Of a DNA stretch of 64,000 nt, positions 58,483 to 64,000 are shown in pieces. Numbering within the stretch: position 1 is the first letter of the stretch; every line of letters begins with the position of its first letter. A program made the translations under genes and the position numbers. The stretch is taken from assembly GCA_030704615.1 (NCBI GenBank), contig CM060731.1:30254001-30318000 (forward strand). Reading direction: 5' to 3'. The notes below the pieces were generated by a model. That model worked only from the letters and a program-made list of their open reading frames with translations. It searched no databases and had not been told where the DNA came from. The stretch comes from Takakia lepidozioides (Eukaryota > Streptophyta > Takakiopsida > Takakiales > Takakiaceae).

Positions 58483-59153
58483 GCATCCTCGGAGGATGAG
58501 GAAAAATCCGAGAAGGAGCAGGGGGAGGAAGTTGGGATCGAGGCCGAGGAGCCCCCGGTTTACGAGTGAGTGGTGGCATTGTAAGTTGCCTCCAGATTTC
58601 GTGAGGCACCTCCCTCCGCTCTCTTATTTCATTGAAAACCCTTTGTGGTTGTGCTGGTATTGACATTCTTGAAGTGGATTTGTTCTTACTGTAGGATGCC
58701 AAGTACTACCAGAGGGACGTCTACACCGGAGTTCATGGGCAGGAGGAACGTGTTTTTTTTTGCCAGGGGGGATTTCATGCCTAGTCCAGAAAGGGAGTAC
58801 ATCCTTCCTACTTATGCTGCCCGGCTTGCTTCGGTGTCCATTAGGAGGTGTTCTGAACGTAGTCGTGTACATCAGATTTTAGACGAGGCAAGCCTCAAGA
58901 AAATGAAGATGAGGGAGGAGGCAGCAGCTATTAGAGCCGTCGGGCTCGTAGATTTGTCTTGGATTCTGCTGAGGAAAGTGGGGGAGAAGACGCAGAAGAT
59001 TCCCAGGAGGTGAGGTGGACAGTCCCCCAAGGAGAGGACGGGATTTTTGAGAGGCATAGTGGAACTGATGCATCACAGAGCTCGGAGGACGAGGGGGATG
59101 AGGGGGATGAGGAAGAAGGTGGGGCAAGTTCCTCGGAGGGTGTAGGAGAGTAG
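58483..59153 (+). pseudogene. Acidic C-terminal extension after the methyltransferase-like stop
   Basis: Directly after the TAG at 58480-58482 the same frame stays open for 27 acidic codons (ASSEDEEKSEKEQGEEVGIE) to a GTGAGT donor. After an AG acceptor near 58694 two frames alternate around a T9 run at about 58752 (VFFFARGDFMPSPEREYILP). The last frame is strongly acidic (SAEESGGEDAEDSQE, SSEDEGDEGDEEEG) and stops at 59151-59153. This suggests the ancestral protein was longer and that the TAG and the T-run shift are lesions. Confidence 0.45.
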
Positions 59154-59204
59154 TGCCCATTCCGGCTATGACAGTTAGAACACACTTGTATAGACGTGGC
59201 TTGC

Positions 59205-59374
59205 CACAAAATTTGCAATAAAATGTTGCATTTCAAGTCCACTGGTGCCACATTCCAACCTCACTTGACCCTATTTCCGTGCCTCCTAACCCTATTTCCG
59301 TGGACTCACAATGGTCTGCTCATGCTTTTTTTTTTTCCGCTCATGCTCATGCCGCTCATGAAATAGTAGCCCCC
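59205..59374 (-). repeat. MULE family 'alpha' terminal region (B copy)
   Basis: Inverted counterpart of 2737-2905. Contains two direct copies of ACCCTATTTCCGTG, a T run and GCTCATG-type repeats before the end GAAATAGTAGCCCCC. Confidence 0.85.
59217..59222 (+). terminator. Polyadenylation signal of the MULE second gene
   Basis: AATAAA, 64 bp after the last stop (59153) of the plus-strand gene. Conserved in inverted form at 2889-2894 of element A. Confidence 0.6.
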
Positions 59375-59383
59375 AGCTTATAG
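59375..59383. repeat. MULE B target-site duplication (right)
   Basis: AGCTTATAG, identical to 46442-46450. Confidence 0.92.
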
Positions 59384-60180
59384 AAGGGTGTAACGGGCAA
59401 TCACAACGAAGAATGTATGGAGTAGCATGTATCATGCAGAAAGGAGATGTATGAAGAAGCACTCATTCAATAACTGACAGTCTTCCTTCGATCGAGAGCT
59501 GCAAGCCAAACAAGGATTGAAAGCAGACAAGCCATTTTTTGGGGGGGTAAAAGCATGTCATGAAAGAAGGGGAGGGGGAAGGATCACTCCCCTGCGATAA
59601 TTAGCCGCCATAGATGGAGCCGCCCAAATGCTTCGGGAGTAATACTGCCTGCGTTGTGTTCATGAACGCAACAGACTTTCATTCTACATTACGGGGGCAT
59701 ATTGCCAACCTGAGCTGGAGGAGTGCAAAGGAGCTTAATATCGCCCACTAAACAGTCAGGGGATGGCTATTTCTGTCGGGGGAGAATCTGCTCTTAATGT
59801 GATCGCGGGGAATCGCGCCACCAGCTCGGGAAAGAGAAAGAAACGAGAAAGGGAGTTCGTGGATGATAGAGGGAAGGCAGTGAGAGCCTCAAGGAAAGAG
59901 AAGAGGGAAGAGAAGAAGAAAGGGGGGGTGACGAGGAAGAGTTCTGTTAGTTCAACAGAGAATTGAGGGATTATGGCAAAGCCATAGTGCCAACTTCACA
60001 GACTGCATGAGGTACTGAATACTGAGCTTAGTTTCAGTACATTGTCGAGCTATTGATGGGACTTGTGTTGGATGCGCTGAGGCGAGCTTGAAAAAAACTA
60101 AGTCCTCAAGCTCTCTCACCGCAAACTACGGAGCCCCTTTACATCACGCATGAATTTTCTAAACCCCGTTGCTAATTATC
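59384..60180. other. Right flank of MULE B; possible LINE leader
   Basis: Sequence originally contiguous with 46441. It may be the LINE 5' leader on the minus strand or older flank. A small plus-strand frame (59763-59966) encodes a very basic peptide (GKRKKREREFVDDRGKAVRA) that I do not recognise and would not call a gene. Confidence 0.35.
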
Positions 60181-60345
60181 TTTTTTTTTTAGAAAGGGGA
60201 GGAAGCCCTTGAGAGCTTTATTATTATCATTATTTCAAGGGAAAAAAATTAAAACCCTTACAATGCCCGTAGGCCACCATGATCTTAATTCAATTGTTGA
60301 CATTCATGAATAAAAGTTACTTTCCATCTAGTTGGCCCCATAAAG
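60181..60345 (-). mobile_element. Truncated LINE 3' end
   Basis: A T10 run followed by AGAAAGGGGAGGAAGCCC resembles the start of the LINE 3' UTR at 2312-2335 (AGAAAGGGGAACAGGGCC) behind its T-rich stretch. It would be a severely 5'-truncated minus-strand copy. Similarity is short. Confidence 0.35.
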
Positions 60346-60354
60346 TGTGATGTT

Positions 60355-60382
60355 TGATATATATATATATATATATATATAA
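60355..60382. repeat. (AT)n microsatellite
   Basis: About 13 uninterrupted AT dinucleotides. Confidence 0.95.
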
Positions 60383-61855
60383 TAATGGTTAGTTGTTATA
60401 CATGTATAAATGTTATGTTTTCTATACTCTTCATGCAAGGGCCGACTCCAGTACCCAACTGGCCCAGGGTAGCATGCGGCCTTGAAGGTTTTAATTGTTT
60501 TCCCTCCAATAATCCCAAATAGACTGGCAAAGAGTCCATCACTCGCCTTTTTTTTTTTTTTTTTGGTTTCCAAGGCTTCTTTCACTATTGAAAGTGTCAA
60601 TATCTATGCCCGAGATCTGTTTTAACGCTCAAGGTCCCAAGCCCTTTTTTTTACTTTTATCCAATTTTGGATACCCAGCTGTAGTAAATTGCCCCTAGAA
60701 ACCTACCACGATTCATCCAAAGATTCCAGCCTTATAGCAACGGGCCCAACTCATTTATTCAAGACATACCAAAAAATGAGCAAGTCCACCGCGGAAATTG
60801 TGAGATTATAACGGTGGCCCAGACCTCAAATATCAGGTCCCAAAGAAAAAGTGAGAAAGAAATTGGTTTGACCAAATCAAAACCTAGCTTTATCCAATTT
60901 TGCTTGCCCCAAGACCCACCATTTTCAAATCAATAGTGGAGTGGCTATGACCCCACTAAATTGCAGGTCCAATTGATTTTTTCACCTATGGTTGCTTTGC
61001 ATGCAATTACATAGGGGTTGAAATCTCAAAATTAAGAGAAAATGTGCCTCCAAATGAAGTACTTTTTTTTCTACAATGTTTTTAAAAGCCAACGGTGGAT
61101 GTGTGTATGTAATGCTCACACACCACATGGTGAAGTACTTTTCCTAAAATTGCTAATTTTCTGCCAAAAATGGCCTTTGGAGTGCAATCTGTTTTGGGCT
61201 TGTTTACTTGCCATGTCAGCGGTCAACAAGCCCTTTTCAGGCCCAAAAACGTAAATGAGAGATCTAAGATATTTTTTGTAGGTCGTAGCTTTTGGTTTTT
61301 TTTCAATTTTGTTTTTTGCATTTTGTTTTTTGCATCATACTCGAGACAACCTTGTCATTAAAGCTTCAGGAGTGGGGCCCATTAGATTAGATCTGCAAAA
61401 ATTAGGTCGAACTGCAAATTCTAAGTGACCCAATTCAGGTCGCTTGGGAACTCAAGGGTTAAAGAAATTAATCAAATATTTATTTATTTATTCTTAAATT
61501 TTGCTTTCTGGGAATGGGAATCAGACGAGTCATGGAAAAGTAGCATGACAGAAGGCCCCAACATCTTTGATTATTTATTTTATATATAAAATACGTTTTG
61601 TTTTTTGATTACTAAAGTTTTGAGGGCCACCGTCCGGGCCTCTTCTCTTAAAACAAGCGGCTAGTCGCGTAAGGACTCCACCCTAAAAGTCCAAGTAAAA
61701 CATTTCCTGAAAATATTATATTGGAATGAGGTAAGCACATATTCAAACTATATTTTTAACATGTTCTGCATAAGAAGAAAAAATATTTATTTATAAAGGC
61801 GGGGACAGAGGTTCTGTCACTGGCAGAACTTTATTGATGTATGATATTACAAAAC
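60383..61855. other. AT-rich intergenic DNA, no feature
   Basis: Scattered T runs (for example 60548-60564) and short open frames only. I see no gene, RNA or transposon terminus. Confidence 0.5.
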
Positions 61856-62115
61856 TGATCTTCAAATTTACTAATTATTAAAATATTGAGATGCTTGTAT
61901 ATTAACTGAAATACTGAAATAATTGTTGAAGAACTATCTGAAATAATAAAATACTTGCTGAAAATTTCGCTAAAAATCTGGCTAAAAATCTCACTGAAAT
62001 CTAGCTGAATTGCTGAATTACTGAGCTGAAATCTGACTGATATTACTTGCTGAAAATCTTGATTGAGATAATGAAATACTAAAATTTTGATGCACTGAAA
62101 TATTGAAGGCATTTG
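61856..62115. repeat. Degenerate CTGAAAT-type repeat
   Basis: More than fifteen irregularly spaced copies of (G)CTGAAAT/ACTGAAAT/GCTGAAAATC variants over 260 bp; no strict period. Confidence 0.7.
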
Positions 62116-62378
62116 AATCTACTGAAACGCTTCTTTTGGTCTGAAGTGTGGCCAAGCCTCATAAGATCAAAGGTACTGCCTTCTTTGGAGGGGTGAGCTT
62201 TCATGAACTGGAATTTGATGGTAAATGAGACAAAGTCCACAGAAGGTCCATTTAACTTGAGTACATATTTCAAGCACCACCATGTTGATACTCTACAAGT
62301 CAGGCATCCAAGCCTTAAATGCCAGACAACTATTGTTTCCGATGCAAAGACTAGGTAGTGACTTTTGTGACGTACCAA
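62079..62378 (-). pseudogene. Possible copia-type polyprotein relic
   Basis: One minus-strand frame contains TIVVWHLRLGCLTCR, like the WHxRLGH box of the copia GAG-pre-integrase domain, followed by KLNGPSVDF and KAHPSKEGSTFDLM. This could be the degraded start of integrase. There are no LTRs and no other pol domains nearby, and the match is short. Confidence 0.25.
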
Positions 62379-62429
62379 CAGATATCATAAGGAACCAACT
62401 TGATATATATACAGACATACCCTAAATGA

Positions 62430-64000
62430 GATCAGAAGAAAATGTCAGTAGTTGATAATGAGTAGCCCAGAAACTGACAGGAAAGGGAAGGCCTACGAGC
62501 ATGATACTGTCCCCCCTTCCAACTAGTTGGTTGTTGAATATTCAGCCCAAGCTTAAGCACTCTCTGTAAACAGTGGCAAAGACATACCATCAATGCAGAC
62601 ATACCTTTTCTAGATGACGCTCGAGCTGCATGCGAACATTTCCAGGGGCTTCCTGAAACATTACAAACCAAAAACCCCGAACACAACAAGCAAAGAGATA
62701 CCAACCCTATCAAGGCCACTGAGCAAAGAAACACAAGTTGCACTAAGAGGCTACTTAGGTGAAGGAAAAGAGGCAAAAGCACCTGACAACAAGACAGATT
62801 TGTGGTTTCATATCTTAGGCCTATGGGCAAAAGGCTGCTGCAAGTGAATGTCCCTGAGGAAGTTGTCAAAGAGTAATCTCTCCTTCTGAGAGGATGCATC
62901 TTTGTCTTTTATATGGTGGTGAAACTAGTGGCAGCCAATGTTGAAGAGAAGCCACCAGACAAAGCAGAATCCACCGTAGACAAGGGGTACTACACTTGAC
63001 ATCTATCCAACCCACATCTCGAATATAACCAATATGTTGTTTAAAATCTAGGGAGAACTAACATGAACCGCCTCAATCCATTTTACATTTTTTTTTTATG
63101 GAAACAAAGACTACAAAGGGCTGAAACAAGCAAGGTGTGGGGGTCAGGAGGTACCAGGCATGTGGGGGGAGAGAGAGAATGGTCTTCCCTCCTCCACATG
63201 CCTCGATGCTGCTGGTAATCCTGCTGCCAACGAAGGCCCAGTCGGATATTTACCTTAATCAATCCCACCACTGACATTGTATTGCTCATGTACCCTCACT
63301 CGACTTTCTGCCCACCATTGCTCAGCCTCCGGCTCACTAAAACGCTTTCGACTGCATGGGCCAATAAATAATTATTCCAACAGAGCAAATACCTACTTTA
63401 TCACCTTCAAACAAACATGTATTACTTCTCTGTTCACCTTCAATCAAGCTGCAGACTTCCATACATGACAGATAGGTCCCACTGCACAGTGAGTAGTTTG
63501 GCTGCACAACTTCCCATCTGGATCCCATGCTAGGCAATGTCATATGGAAACTAAGGTGGTTCATGTACTGAAACCTACTCCGACTTTGGGGTGAAAGTGT
63601 GTATATCCACTCAACCTACATGACAAACATGTCTGTAGAACCTGCATGGACAAGTCCGAATCTTTGTGGGGCTCAACAAGAGGAAGCCTCCATATACATA
63701 CCATCCACTTCCTATCTCTTCCTTGGTTGGACTACCAAACTCACAAACTCCAATTTTAAGATGTTCATCCCAGAATACATGCCCCATGAGATTTTGAGAG
63801 ACTGAAAGACGTCGCCGTGATTTTCAAAAGGTTGTAGCAACGTACACTTGGACTAAAAAAAAACAAATCTTGGAAACGATCTTAGAAACTCTGAAATATC
63901 AAAGGGAAGAGAGGTCCAACGCCTGTTTGGTTACAGTTACTTGAATCGCACCCGCATCGCACCCGCTTGAGGTCCTTGCCTCCCCCTGGCAATGCAGTGA
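62430..64000. other. Intergenic DNA, no recognised feature
   Basis: Open frames up to 155 codons occur on the minus strand (62432-62899), but their composition is Leu/Ser/Cys-rich without domain motifs. Low-complexity A runs at 63858. Nothing else seen. Confidence 0.45.

Larger units (their letters stand above)
46451..59374. mobile_element. Mutator-like element B with methyltransferase-like gene
   Basis: 12.9 kb, bounded by GAGGTTTGCTATTTCATGAG and the complement of GGGGGCTACTATTTCATGAG, with a perfect 9-bp duplication. Order from the left: beta terminal region, a palindromic array, the MULE transposase (minus strand), a 2.5-kb palindromic array, then a spliced plus-strand gene ending in a methyltransferase-like fold, whose polyadenylation signal lies 150 bp from the right end. 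The genes diverge from the central array. The transposase lacks its N-terminal exons, which element A retains. Confidence 0.88.

Noticed and set aside
2737-59374. One giant 56.6-kb transposon bounded by the matching alpha ends
   Set aside because: Each alpha end has a nearer beta partner. Element B alone has a perfect 9-bp duplication, and LINE sequence lies outside both elements but inside this interval.
59763-59966. A small Lys/Arg-rich ORF as a gene
   Set aside because: It is short and low-complexity, with no homologous copy in the window and no splice or promoter support.
62432-62899. A 155-codon minus-strand frame in the right flank
   Set aside because: Leu/Ser/Cys-rich sequence without domain motifs, compatible with chance in this composition.

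Overview
The window looks like intergenic DNA from the nuclear genome of a land plant. The evidence is a chromovirus-type Ty3/gypsy retrotransposon with an initiator-Met-tRNA primer site, L1-type LINEs with plant DUF4283/zinc-knuckle ORF1, a CACTA (En/Spm) element with TNPD and TNPA genes, Mutator-like elements, spliced genes, and a relic of the plant form of the mRNA-export factor GLE1. Large size, heavy nesting and GC-rich satellites would fit a fern or another seed-free plant, but the species cannot be fixed from sequence alone. I see no intact host gene, no tRNA or rRNA gene and nothing bacterial.

Layout. 1-515: LINE fragments. 514-1892: broken GLE1-like gene. 2280-46441: one L1-like LINE on the minus strand, cut into pieces by later insertions. 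From left to right these are Mutator-like element A (2737-8296), a chromovirus gypsy on the minus strand (8683-28430, TSD GCTTG) and a CACTA transposon (29247-40935, TSD CAC). Placed end to end, the LINE pieces give about 7 kb with ORF1 and ORF2 in the right order. A second, TAT/Athila-like gypsy sits inside the first gypsy (about 12850-26175). It is rearranged, with its two LTRs inverted, and holds a 500-base assembly gap. Mutator-like element B (46451-59374, perfect 9-bp TSD AGCTTATAG) lies at the LINE 5' end. 59384-64000 is AT-rich flank with small relics.

Two parts stand out. (1) Mutator-like elements A and B are copies of one family in opposite orientation. B carries two divergent genes: a MULE transposase with a SWIM zinc finger, and a second gene whose last seven exons join in frame to 779 codons. 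That second gene ends in what looks like a circularly permuted DNA methyltransferase fold, with a motif IV-like block before an FxCGTG motif I. The family also carries several arrays of repeats centred on GGCGCC palindromes, which I find nowhere else in the window. I infer a possible self-methylation or anti-silencing system, by loose analogy with VANDAL elements. (2) In the CACTA element, the TNPA-like gene contains an exon encoding an FCP1/NIF-type HAD phosphatase domain, joined in frame to the TNPA coiled coil by a clean GT-AG intron. The element's right end holds twelve CACGTG boxes in about 590 bp.

Nearly every element ORF carries single-base frameshifts or stops, although the LTRs of the outer gypsy look about 98% identical. 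Either these are young but mostly dead copies, or part of the frameshifting is sequencing error.
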